A stretch of DNA of 64,000 nucleotides from Lentinula raphanica. Lineage: Eukaryota > Basidiomycota > Agaricomycetes > Agaricales > Omphalotaceae. Below the pieces are notes generated by a model. It was not told the DNA's origin, ran no database searches, and saw only the letters and a list, made by a program, of their open reading frames with translations. How positions within the stretch are numbered: position 1 is the first letter of the stretch; the number at the start of each line of letters is the position of its first letter. Shown here in pieces: positions 36,551 to 47,600 of this stretch. Location of the stretch: contig JANVFP010000044.1 in assembly GCA_027919835.1 (NCBI GenBank), positions 1 through 64,000 on the forward strand, in the 5' to 3' direction. The position numbers and the translations under genes are program-made.

Positions 36551-37938
36551 ATGCCTTTCGTGAGCGTATCATCTTCTACGGGAAAGACAAGGTTCCGATA
36601 CACTATCAGCACGCCTTCTTCCGCATCCGCAGAGGCAATCCAACCTGGTCTTCCTGTTCTTTTCTTTTTTCATGCACTTGCTCTCCACCATGTATTCCAT
36701 AGTGAGTGATTTTTCTCCTGGTCGCAGTAAATTAGTACTAATAACATGCCACTCTTCCCTTGATACCTGGAATTCAGCTCAATTTTCCGATCGAAAGCTG
36801 AGGAAGTTCAATTTGGTTACCTTTGATCTGAGATGGCATGGAGAGACAAAGAGTGACACAGTACCTCCAGTCTATGGTCAGGAAGAGGCAGCAGAGGACG
36901 TTATAGCATTGATAGTGAGTATCCGGATACATCCATTCGAGCCATAGACTGAATCTCTAATCACAAGAATGCATTACAACTCCCTCCATGTCACTTTGTT
37001 GCTCTTGACATGGGTACCACTATCGCATTGCAGATAGCCGTCAAGATACCCGAACAAGTCTTGTCGTTGTTCCTTATGTCTCATATCTGTCTTGATGAAG
37101 TGAGTAAGCCGAAGACTCTTTGATTTTACGACTGTATTCTGACTCTTCCGAGTTGCCCGAAATATTTGAAGGAAGGACCGAGCTCTTTCAACTATACACG
37201 TCTGGCCTACCTGATTCAGACAACGATGTTGCCAATGGATTTGTGCAATATACTTTCAGCAAAGACATGTCAAATCTTGCTTGCGCGTGAGTAGCATCAT
37301 GATCTTCATCATTTACCACAATGATCCATATCCTCTGACTGCGATCACCACTTGTGTTCTCTAGGTTACACTACTCATCCATAGTCACAGATTTGAGCAA
37401 CTGGTCTCCCGAACATCACGACGAATATCGCTTGATATCATATGAATTTTTCCGCATCAGGAAACCCCATTTGCGCGAATCGCTTTCACGAATATCATGT
37501 CCAGTCAAACTTCTTCAAGGAGGTAGAAGTCTGATATACCCACCAAGCTATACGGAGGAGCTTATGAGGAACTTGCGAGAGGCAGGAGTAAACGCAACAA
37601 TGGAGATCATTCCAGATGCTCCTCATTATTTATGTGTCGATTTTGGAAAAGAGTAAGTCTGCATTTCTCTCCATTCGATGCGTGGATATATGTTGAAGGT
37701 TCAACTTCTCAGGGTTAATCCCATGATTCATGATCTTGTGGTTGAAAGTCTGCACAACAGGAATGTTATGGTACCCCCCACCCCAATAGAAACGGTAGTG
37801 TCACCTTGGGACAGGATGCTACGAGATCATGGATGGGACCCAATGAAGAAACATGCCCTAGATGACGACGATCTTGTGATATCATATGTATGTTCATTGG
37901 CCTTGCATGCTGATATCATCGCTCAATCGCACTCATAG
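36551..37938 (+). CDS. Alpha/beta hydrolase fold protein with Asp at the nucleophile position, six exons
   Basis: Exons 36551-36701, 36778-36914, 36968-37099, 37153-37286, 37365-37652 and 37713-37938 join in phase, giving about 355 residues. The fold is visible from the order of motifs: LPVLFFFHALALHH (oxyanion loop region), LVTFDLRWHGET (about residue 75), the nucleophile elbow HFVALDMGTTIALQ (Asp near residue 110), SCPVKLLQGG (strand before the catalytic acid) and PDAPHYLC (catalytic His near 272). Most esterase-like members have Ser in the elbow; Asp is the nucleophile in haloalkane dehalogenases and epoxide hydrolases. The acid position after strand 7 (GGRSLIYP) lacks an obvious Asp, so activity is uncertain. 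Confidence 0.75.
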
Positions 37939-38279
37939 CCAACCAGGGAAAGTTCACTGGAACAGGCAGGGATACATCGAGGTTGGACGAATGAAATGTT
38001 ATGTTCATGGTTATAACTTATGACAAGCTATGTTGGTTATGAAAACTTGATGATAGACGATTATTTAATACACACACATATTGCTATGCACATACTTGGG
38101 ATGGACAAGTCTCAACGAAGTTGAAAAGTATCAATGCGATTTCAAACGAACTGAAGACAAACCTTCGAGCCCTCGATTCAGTGACCCCGCAACTTCCTGA
38201 CCAATTCGACTGAATTCGACCCAACCTTATTCCTATCTCTCTCTCTCTCTCTCCACGTAGATCCAAGAGCCGTCTCACG
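37939..38279. other. Intergenic with CT-rich tract
   Basis: A TC dinucleotide run (about 38236-38253) lies just before the ATG at 38280; such pyrimidine tracts are common near fungal transcription starts. Confidence 0.4.
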
Positions 38280-38555
38280 ATGGGGTCCAGACATCACCCA
38301 CACTTGGCGCCTCGGCCATGGTCAACATTGCACAGTGTCAATGGGCGTTGTTTCACCTGCTACTCTGCGGCTGTTGCTCTTGTGGTAATGACGGTGATAC
38401 TTGAAGTTATGCTCGCGATCGGATACTACGATCATCTCTGCATGCCACACGATGCAATCCCTTCACATCAGCCATCAGCTAGAAGCTCGGACGGAATGAA
38501 ACGAGTTACGATCTGTCTGTACAAGCGCTCGTGGATTTCTTCCAAGGATACATGA
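38280..38555 (+). CDS. Possible small membrane protein, 91 residues
   Basis: An uninterrupted frame from ATG 38280 has one hydrophobic segment (CYSAAVALVVMTVILEVML). It is preceded by a CT-rich stretch like a fungal promoter core. No homologue is recognised; it could be a fragment of a larger membrane protein gene. Confidence 0.3.
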   Translation: MGSRHHPHLAPRPWSTLHSVNGRCFTCYSAAVALVVMTVILEVMLAIGYYDHLCMPHDAIPSHQPSARSSDGMKRVTICLYKRSWISSKDT

Positions 38556-38799
38556 TAGAGATGTGTAACAGTACTTGTTCGTTGAGAGAGCGGTAGGATT
38601 GAATATCGGCGAAAGTGTTCAGGATGTGACTCGCCCACTCATTCATGGGGCTTTATATCATGTATACAGCAGCGCCCGAGTCCGAGTCTCTAGAGAAGTA
38701 TGTTTAGTCCAAACTTGAGGGCCTGGCTGATCACAAAGCATGAGTGATGGCCGAAGGAAGGAGGACCGCGGAGGAAGCGCTAATCCTCTAGAATGTTGG

Positions 38800-39100
38800 C
38801 TCTGACCCATTCTGATCCTCTCGGTACAGGTACTGAAGGACCCGAGAGACGATGCTAGAGGGTTTACGAGCCAAAGGTCTGCAGAGGTAGTAAGACGATC
38901 ACTCTCGGTGAGCTCCAGATTTCTGCACAAGATATGATTCCATGTAGATCGCGATACAATTGTATACACACTCTCGATTCGACTGTTTCGTCCGATTGAC
39001 CTTGTTCCTTTTGTTTCATGAACGGTTGTACTAAGGCTTGAACTGGAATCAGCGTGCATCTTGAAATTAGGATCGAGGAATAAGAACATACTCAATCGAC
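38800..39100. repeat. Dispersed repeat, copy 1 (second copy at 63690-64000)
   Basis: This stretch and 63690-64000 share blocks in the same orientation: TGATCCTCT.GG.ACAGGTAC, then ATGTAGATCGCGATACAA, then CGACTGTTTCGTC, then ACATACTC.ATCGAC. They differ by several indels. It adjoins the 3' end of the MYND gene. Confidence 0.6.
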
Positions 39101-39113
39101 TTCACTCGCACAC

Positions 39114-40292
39114 CTAACCAGACATACATACATCCTTCACCGATCGGGCCAGGAGGGCAAGTTCTTCTTCTTCAGCCTTAGCATCTTCATGTAATTGCTC
39201 AACGTTTACGTTCGATGACTGATACCCAATACTTCGATCAATATCCAGAACTGAAATCGTCCCATTCACCACTCCAGCCAGCACACTCCTCCATCCATCA
39301 AAATGTCTATAACCAGGAATCAACGGATCCTCGAAATCAATCTTGAATGGTCTCATAAAGCTCGTACTCTTCGCTAGATTGAGCGGGTCCTCGATAAACT
39401 GGAAACTCAAGATCGCCCGGCCTGCTCCTCCGTTTGCGCGGATCGCTCGTGATTCTTCGCGTTCTTTCGGAGTGGCGATCATGGCGGTAAGCGGATCGGC
39501 ATCGAGTGGGATGACTTGGCTGGAGAGGATGTAAAAGGGAGATGGGATGGGACCGACGGGTGCTGGGATTCGGTCAGAGTAAGTTGCGAAAATTTGAAGG
39601 ATATTGTGGAGGATGTTGTCGGTTGTGTGGATCCGGAGAGCTTCTGTGGCGGCCCAGGTGAAGATAGTTCTGTATTGCTGTGGAAGGAGGATTACCCGAA
39701 GTTAGGCGCAAAATATTCTTCGACCTGTGGGGACGCGCTGAATACTCACCTCCATCCATCCTGTATAATCGTTCCAATATTGAAAGTCTCTACATCCTCT
39801 CCTTTTATGCCCTGTCCAATCTGCCTTTTGACATTCTTTGCTCTGTAAGAGTTGACGCAACAAGTATTCATGGTTTGGGTCAATATGCAGTTCCAGGGTG
39901 TGATTACAGAAAGGAAAACTAGGAAATCTTTATTGTGTTCTACTCACGCAGTACCTCACATGTTTACACCTCGCGCAAACTTTCATCTTCTTGCCTTCAT
40001 ATCCCGTATCTCGCCTTGGGCATGCTGAATATTGACAAATTTTCACCGGATTCTTTTCCTCAATGGCAATGTTCAAGGTAGGGTCGTATCGATATAAGGC
40101 GGCGTTTGGCATGGCGGAGTAGGTGAGGGATGGATGGAGGAGAGGCTTTGATTCACGCGACTTGATCACATTCTTTCTCTCCAGACAATTTGTAGATGAT
40201 ACGGCGCTTAATATTAGCGCTAAAGCTTCGAAGCCTGGGCGCCTCAAGGGGCATCCGTTACAGCTAAGCGCTGATATGGACTTCCGTATCAT
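39114..40292 (-). CDS. MYND-type zinc finger protein, three exons
   Basis: Exons (minus) 40292-39948, 39842-39750 and 39677-39114 join through introns of 105 bp (GTGAGT..CTTACAG) and 72 bp, giving about 333 residues. The MYND finger is complete only after splicing: CQYSACPRR, then CARCKHVRYC, then SKECQKADWTGHKRRGC (about residues 87-132). MYND fingers bind proline-rich peptides in partner proteins. The C-terminal ~200 residues are ordered (FTWAATEALRIH, AILSFQFIEDP, PGYRHFDGWRSVLAGVVN), a layout seen in the large agaricomycete MYND families. The first 16 codons and the region upstream are duplicated near 62.1 kb. Confidence 0.8.
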
Positions 40293-40589
40293 TTTGCTGA
40301 GCTAAAATTCTCAGGAGCCCTAATTTGAATGAAGTGAAACCCAGTGGCCGAAATGCCGATAGGAACTTCCTGCATTGCGACACCATGTACAATGACTCAA
40401 ATGCATGATATACAGATGTAATGTGTAACTTGCAGAAGTGGGCCATCGCGCAGCGTGCGTGGCATGTACTCGTCCGGAATAGTGACATGGAGGTGCACTA
40501 AACAGTGAGATAGTGATTCTTGTACAGAAGAGTAGGAAAAGTATGTGATTTGAAGTCCCAAGTGCTACCAGCTATCTCCTTAGCAAGCT

Positions 40590-41838
40590 GTAAAAACCTG
40601 GCCCAGACTTGTATTGCAAGAGGTCCTTCGAGACATTGTAAATATTGCTGAAGGTACTTGAACAACACTGCATTAGTTCTTCAAAGGAGGCAATGAGTGC
40701 ACTGCGGCAATCTTTTATAATTGAACTCACAAGTTGGGATTCATCAACTGCTTTCTCTTCTCAGAAGTTGAAGACAGTCAAACGGATATGCTTTCGGAGA
40801 TCATATGCACAACATTCTGCACACTTGACACAAGCACATCAACAAGTTCAAATGGAGTGTCAGAAGACTTGATATTCCTACACAGCACAGTTCTACATGA
40901 ATGGATATGCACGAGAAAGGGAACAACTCATGCACAGATCCCTATTCCAGCAATCAACTATGGATTCTACAGCACCGTGTCTGTGTCCAGTTGTAGATGA
41001 GGGCCAACGATTCATGTCGTGATGTTGTCTCTTCAGGCTCTGTCCATTCAAGTGCACCTCAAATGAGGTACAAGACATGAACACCTTTGTTCAATGTGTG
41101 ATATACCGGCGAACGAACCTTAACATGAGATTGTCAAGATAGGTAGCGCATGTGTCACGGTGCGATCACTTACTGTCAACTGATCATCACTCAACTGTTG
41201 GGTATTGTCTGAAGAGTCCGAGTGAAGACATTCGAAACATACCCAAGCAGACCGCTGCCTTCTGTGGTCTTCTCGGCATTGATGGATGTGTCATATTCCA
41301 TAATGTTAACATCCGACATGCAAGTCAGGCTCAAGAGGACCAGTTGTTCCAGACCGTCGAGCAGCATATTGAACTCTGCATCGGAGGTGGCAGAATGTAT
41401 GTCCGAGGAAGTCCGAGTGAAGACATTCGAAACATACCCAAGCAGACCGCTGCCTTCTGTGGTCTTCTCAGCATTGATGGATGTGTCATATTCCATAATG
41501 TTAACATCCGACATGCAAGTCAGGCTCAAGAGGACCAGTTGTTCCAGACCGTCGAGCAGCATATTGAACTCTGCATCGGAGGTGGCAGAATGTATGTCCG
41601 AGGCAAATCCTTCATTGTTCTTAGATGCCTTGAGAAGGTCTTTCAATGTGAGTAGCAGTTTCCTGTTTACACATTCATTGAGAGGCGCCACCACTGCTTG
41701 TAGCATTGGTTGGAACTGCGGTATATCCATCAGCACAAAATCCAGCCAGTGTAATCATTAACACAATTGTCAATCATGACATTCAAACGACGTACCTTGA
41801 CCGATGTTGCAGCATACTCAAAGAAGGGAAACAGACCA
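40590..41838 (-). CDS. Broken multi-exon gene with internal 195-bp duplication, 5' end cut by a transposon
   Basis: Minus-strand segments look coding: SLLGYV-type repeats between 41736 and 41191, and SSDTPFELVDVLVSSV near 40860-40785, plus a helical piece near 40720-40600. At the 5' side, EYAATSVK (near 41820-41797) can be spliced (GTACGT..CCGCAG) to FQPMLQAVVAP. The open frame then meets the AT-rich TIR element at 41838, so the start of the gene has been lost or displaced. Exact exons are unresolved and function is unknown. The duplicated part is also open on the plus strand, so strand choice rests on codon composition and splice sites. Confidence 0.4.
41216..41605. repeat. Near-perfect 195-bp tandem duplication
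   Basis: 41216-41410 and 41411-41605 appear to differ at a single base (CTTCTCGGC versus CTTCTCAGC). The length is 65 codons, so the duplication preserves frame. Confidence 0.9.
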
Positions 41839-43008
41839 CATCAGCAAAAATGTTCTGTGCTCAGGGCTACCCAACATAGATCTCAAAGAATTTCAGGTTG
41901 CCTGGGGTCTCTAGAGTCTTCAGTGTCTTCAGTGTCTCCTGAGACACCCCCCAAAACCTAAAGCCTTCAGAGTTCCTTGAATGTCTTTCAAAATCTCTGA
42001 ATTTCTTTGGATATCTTTGAAAATCTTTGAAAATCTTTAGAAATCTTTAGAAATCTTTGAATATCTCTGAGAATCTCTGAGAGTCTTCCAGAGATATTTA
42101 GATATCTTTCAAAGATTTTCCAAAGCTCTTTAATAAGTTCAAATGATTCAAAAACTTATTCAATCACTTGTACTTCATCATATGATACTCTATCTATTGC
42201 TCTTATATTGACTATATCTACTAACACCCATATATTATGATATACTGTATTTGAACTTGATAACTATTAATTTCGGAACACATTCTAATTATATGTATCA
42301 AGATTATATGTATCATAATATATTATTACAACCATTATATATGTGTAATGTTAATAAATATCATAGATAACAATGTATATAGTATATGTTATTATAGCTA
42401 TATTCAGATTTTGACCTGGTGAAGTTCTTTTTGATTGTACACAGTCCACGGTGGCAGGTCATGTGACCACCTATATTATTGACAACTGTGAGTTATAATA
42501 GTTTAACTGATATCTACACTGTATTACTACACTATACTATCTTCTAGATATTAAAATGCAATAGTATCTTATTTCATATTTGATATCTCAAATTTCAAAT
42601 TTTTGCAAACACTCAAAGTCTTCAGAGAAGCTCAAATATCTTTCAAAGATGTTCAAAGATATTCAAAGATATTCAAAGATCTTTCAAAGATATTCAGAGA
42701 ACATGAAAAATCTCAAGAAATCTTCAGGATATTGGAAAAAACCTAGGCAGCTCAGAGTATCCAAGCTCTCTAGAGTATCTGAAGAGCTCAGGTTATTCCC
42801 AAAAACCTGGAGCATTTTGGGAATCTCTGAGTTACCTTTGAACAACTCAGAAACAATTCTAAAGAATTTCAAGAAAACCAAATCTTGAGCCCTTTTCCCA
42901 AAGAGTTCTGAGAGTCTAGATACTTTAAACTATTTGAAAGACTTTAGACTTTTGGGGGAATCTCCGGTGTCTTTGAAAGACCCCTGGTCAGGGGTATTTT
43001 TCCTGATG
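41839..43008. mobile_element. AT-rich TIR element, intact copy
   Basis: Begins CATCAGCAAAAAT and ends ATTTTTCCTGATG, 13-bp inverted repeats with one mismatch. Both subterminal regions carry arrays of a motif like ATCTTTGAA in the same orientation relative to the ends, as transposase-binding arrays do. The core is very AT-rich and non-coding. It is a non-autonomous DNA transposon of unknown superfamily. Flanking dinucleotides match (CA and CA), too short to prove a target duplication. Confidence 0.75.
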
Positions 43009-44143
43009 CAGATGACTATATTGGCAAATCTCGCTTCAAGCATTCACTTTTGAACCATTAGTAGATGGTTGGAGAGCACGAGATAATCTAACATACTCGT
43101 TGGACAGTCAATATAACAAGGCTTGATGCACGATGGTTGAAGAAGGTGAAGAGCCGGTGAAGAGCGATGAGAAGAGAAGTGTGGGAAAGCACGGCGCACA
43201 GCCATGAGTCACACGGCTATAGGTAATGTGATTTTCTTCCAATTTGAGCGATAAAAACCCAAAAAGGCGATTTCATCAGCAAAAATGTTCTGTGCTCAGG
43301 GCTACCCAACATAGATCTCAAAGAATTCCAGGTTGCCTGGGGTCTCTAGAGTCTTCAGTGTCTTTGGTGTCTCCTGAGACACCCCCCAAAACCTAAAGCC
43401 TTCAGAGTTCCTTGAATGTCTTTCAAAATCTCTGAATTTCTTTGGATATCTTTGAGAATCTTTGAATATCTTTAGAAATCTTTGAATATCTCTGAGAATC
43501 TCTGAGAGTCTTCCAGAGATATTTAGATATCTTTCAAAGATTTTCCAAAGCTCTTTAATGAGTTCAAATGATTCAAAAACTTATTCAATCACTTTTACTT
43601 CATCATATAATACTCTATCTATTGCTCTTATATTGACTATAGAGTCTACTAACACCCATATATTATGATATAATGTATTTGAACTTGATAACTATTAATT
43701 TCGGAACACATTCTGATTATATGTATCATAATATATTATTACAATCATTATATATGTGTAATGTTAACAAATATAATAGATAACAATGTATATAGTATAT
43801 GTTATTATAGCTATATTCAGATTTTGACCTGGTGAAGTTCTTTTTGATTGTACACAGTCCACGGTGGCAGGTCATGTGACCACCTATATTATTGACAACT
43901 GTGAGTTATAATATTTTAACTGATATCTACACTGTATTACTACACTATACTATCTTCTAGATGTTAAGATGCAATAGTATCTCATTTCATATTCGATATC
44001 TCAAATTTCAAATTTTTGAAAACACTCAAAGTCTTCAGAGAAGCTGAAATATCTTTCAAAGATGTTCAAAGATATTCAAAGATATTCAAAGATCTTTTAA
44101 AGATATTCAGAGAACATGAAAAATCTCAAAAAATCTTCAGGAT

Positions 44144-44533
44144 TGTCGAGCGTAGGGAGGTACCGTGAAGAGCCCCGATCGGAGGGTAAGGCGGTGTCCC
44201 CTCCATATGGACATGGACGCAGATAGTTTTTCCTTTACTATGAAAATTTCTTTCGTTTTAGATATACTTCCGCCCGGCGGGCGTTCTCGTTTCATCGTTA
44301 CCTTTCCTTATTTATAGGTACCTTCGTCTGACTCCTTCCCTCAGTCGTTTGCACTCGTCCGTGCTCGTCTGAGGGTGAGTCGTCTTACTGTACTCTTTAT
44401 ACTCGACTATACTGACCATATTCATATATATCTAGAATACACGCTTACAGTAGTTCTACAGGTAGCTACCAATCTGAGTCGTTTGCACTCGTCCGTGCTC
44501 GTCTGAGGAATACACGCTTACAGTAGTTCTACA
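44144..44533 (+). repeat. 5' LTR of the copia element
   Basis: 390 bp, starting TGTCGAG and ending CTACA. A TATA-like TATTTATA lies near 44309-44316. Within it, a 32-bp block (44343-44374) recurs at 44477-44508, and a 28-bp block (44435-44462) recurs at the LTR end (44508-44535). Confidence 0.9.
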
Positions 44534-44554
44534 GGTTATGGGCCCCGCCCGCTG
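44534..44554 (+). other. Primer binding site complementary to an internal part of initiator tRNA-Met
   Basis: GGTTATGGGCCC directly follows the LTR. Its reverse complement GGGCCCATAACC is the conserved anticodon stem-loop of eukaryotic initiator tRNA-Met. Drosophila copia uses exactly this kind of half-tRNA primer, cut in the anticodon loop. Confidence 0.85.
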
Positions 44555-44608
44555 TTAAACTATCATCAAAAAATATCCCAGAATAACGGCCATAGAAACC
44601 TGAACACC

Positions 44609-47600
44609 ATGTCGAACAACGCATCTATCCCTGCACCAGTGCCGGAGGTCCCTGAAGATCAAAAATTCGATGGGGGCATCCGAATCGCCTGGAAGCCTAT
44701 AGAACGAAAAATAAAAGTGGCTCTGCAAGCCCAAGGTCTCGACGGATACATCGACGGGACCGTGAAGAAACCGGACGAGAAAGGAGAGGCCGGTACGACG
44801 AAAGCCTCGGAAGCTACGCCTGTCTTCTCCGATAAACCAACACTCCCTGAGTGGAGGTTCCGGAATAATCGAACCAAAGGAATTATCGAATCGTTTATCG
44901 CCGACCTACCATCGTTCGTTCCCGAGGTCGACGACCTTGATGCTCACAAACTGTTCGACAAGCTTGTAAACGAGTTCGGACAAAAGGACGACATGCGGAA
45001 GACGCTCTCCATGCGGAGACTGAGAAGCCACATTTTCCGGGAGGATGTTATGAAACATAACAAGGCCCCCCAATTTTTCCTGATTTTCGTCTATTTTTCG
45101 CGGCTTTTCCTAACGAGTTTCCAGCGTTGTAGCCGATGGCCGAACCGTCGCCGAACTGGCGTTTATTCGGCGCTAAACGCATTTTCGCTTCTCGTCTCTC
45201 AACCTCCACCATCATCACCGTCACCTTCGCTCTTTCGACATCTTCTACTCGCTCTCGCTCATTCTGGACGCCAACGGAACGCCAAACCATGATCTAGGAA
45301 AGGACTAGGAATCTAGGGAACATCCGAGGAATGGAGACCGCAAGGAAACGGTCGGCCATTCAAGATACCTTTTGTGCGTAGTCCGTTCGACAGAACGGAT
45401 TACAAGTACTAACCTAGGCCATTAGGAGATGCCAGTAGACGTCGTCCGCTGACATCTCGGGTCCTTTATCCTCATCTTCCTTCAAACTTCCTTCTTTGGC
45501 CGCCCATCTCTTTCTTCCAGAAACCCTCGGTCCCTTTCCTCCTGACATATCATGGCTTTTCCCTGCTTGGTCCAGTCATCATGGTTCCAGAAACCTCGGC
45601 TCCGCTATACCATAAGACGATGACTCGTTTGACGGAGCCTTCAACGCATAATCGGCGTGACGAGAAGACTCCGCTGCTCCCAGTGGAAGGCCGGTTCTGC
45701 CTTTCCTTGTTCCCTCATTCCCATTCGACCCTTCAAGTTCCGGGTGCGTAACGTCGCGACCCTTATACTCTCTGACAGGTCTTTAGAGGTTGCCAAAAGC
45801 GGTGGCTCCGCTCGTTCACCAAAGAATATCCTTTATTCCTAAAGCTAACTACATCCGGCGAGTCATCGCCTCCACGAAGACTCGCCGATACCTCAGTTCC
45901 CTCGGAACCGGTCTCCTAATATCCCCTTTACCGTCGCTATCCTATTTCCATCTAACCATGACGATCTGCTTTCCAGGAACTCCGGGAACCGAAAGCTTTC
46001 AACCCTCCTCCTTCCTGCAGTTCCATGAAGTTCTGCTAGCTTACGCTTTCGTCGTCCGAATATTCGTCGCCCCACGTATGTATCCTCGTCGTTCTCACTA
46101 ATCTTCTTCGCAGTTTCCGGTCGCGGTACCTGGTTCTGGCTTCCGTACTTGTTTCGTCTCCTCTACGCGGAACGGTGGATTTCGTGTGGTGGTATCTCTT
46201 TGCTTATTCCAGTCATTGTGTTCCATGACCGGATCGACGCTATTCACGTCGATTCGAGTCATTTTCATTATATTCAATAAGGACTTTGAGTCCCGGCTCT
46301 CGTCGAGTCAACTCGAGTTCTTCCTTACTCCCGTTGACTCGACTCGCAGCCGACATCCTTTTTATATTGGTTACCTTTTATATCTTACTTACAAAAATAC
46401 CTATAAAAACCCTTGGTACTCGCATGTAATCCCCAGATCGGTTATTCTAGCTATTTGACCACTGTTTCCTCTAACTTTGTCTGAACCTCTCTTCTCTCTC
46501 TTGTCTGACCAAGTCTCATACTAAGGATAGTTCAAGTCCTTCCAAAGTCCCGATTCTCGACGTAAGACATTCTGCTTAGCAGATCTTGCACCGTTTTTCA
46601 GGACGACTAACTCGTAGCCGTCGAACTCAGGTGTATTCGAAGGTTAGAGTGTACGGTCACCTAACATAATAACCGATCTCTTCTGCCCCCAGAATGTCTA
46701 CGCAGACTATCCGGACGGAGACTCGGTCTCAAACTGAACCACAAGCATCACATACTTATCCTCCGGGATACAATAGATCACCAGGGAACCCAGACTCGAA
46801 CCCTGGATTCCTTACTCCGGGACGAATGTTGGGAGGAGAACCCCGACAGGTGCCACCACACATGGTGATGCCGACCCCTCCTAACACCATTGTCCCTAAC
46901 CTAAACCAACCATCTTTGCCAATCCCACCCATATCGGGTGGACCCAGGTGGCAACCACCACCACCACCACCTCCTTTTCTACCGCCACCTCCTCCCCCGA
47001 TCCAATATAACTACACACCACCCTCTGTTGGAATACAACAGTATGCTAATGCTGGTTCACGACGAACTTCAGTAGCATCTCATCAGTCCCAGATGTCGCA
47101 ACCCATGAATCAGGGTAGTGCATATGTGGGACAGATCTATCCTCCCATGGGATCGGGAATGGCTCCACCGACCCCTACTCGTTTTCCAACATTCCCACAG
47201 ATGCCTTCCATCGGGGAACAGTCTGCTTTGCCCAGGGCTATGCAACAAGAGGTTCCGAACCTGAATCCGTTACCTCCGCCACCTAACCCCTGGCCACATA
47301 TCCGAACTCCGGAACAGCAGGCTCAACCCTGGGGAGGTCGAACTCCAGAAACACTAGGAGTATCCACGTTTCAGACCTCTGGGCCACCTGCAAGCCCTGC
47401 ACAAGTCATGTACCCACAGAATACAGTTAGTACACGGAATCTACCCCCATTATCCATGGAACCTACTACGGTACCAGATGTATTAGAGGAAGATACCGTG
47501 AACCTACTGGCCACTCGGTGCAGACGATTAGCCCTTTTGCTAGGATTACGTGATCACCCTGAACGTCCCCGGGAGGACTGGATCAGTTTGATCTCGCAGT

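Noticed and set aside
41152..41761. Two plus-strand frames over the 195-bp duplication
   Set aside because: A duplication in a multiple of three keeps any open frame open twice; codon composition and neighbouring exons favour the minus strand.
42000..44143. AT-rich stretches read as RIP-degraded retroelement
   Set aside because: Two copies align well with sharp inverted-repeat ends and keep their motif arrays; the AT content is a property of the element, and the neighbouring retroelements are not AT-biased.
45657..46458. Open frames within the gypsy LTRs (repeated at 56301-57102)
   Set aside because: They are identical in both LTRs, short, overlapping, and cross the promoter and predicted RNA start; no domain is visible.
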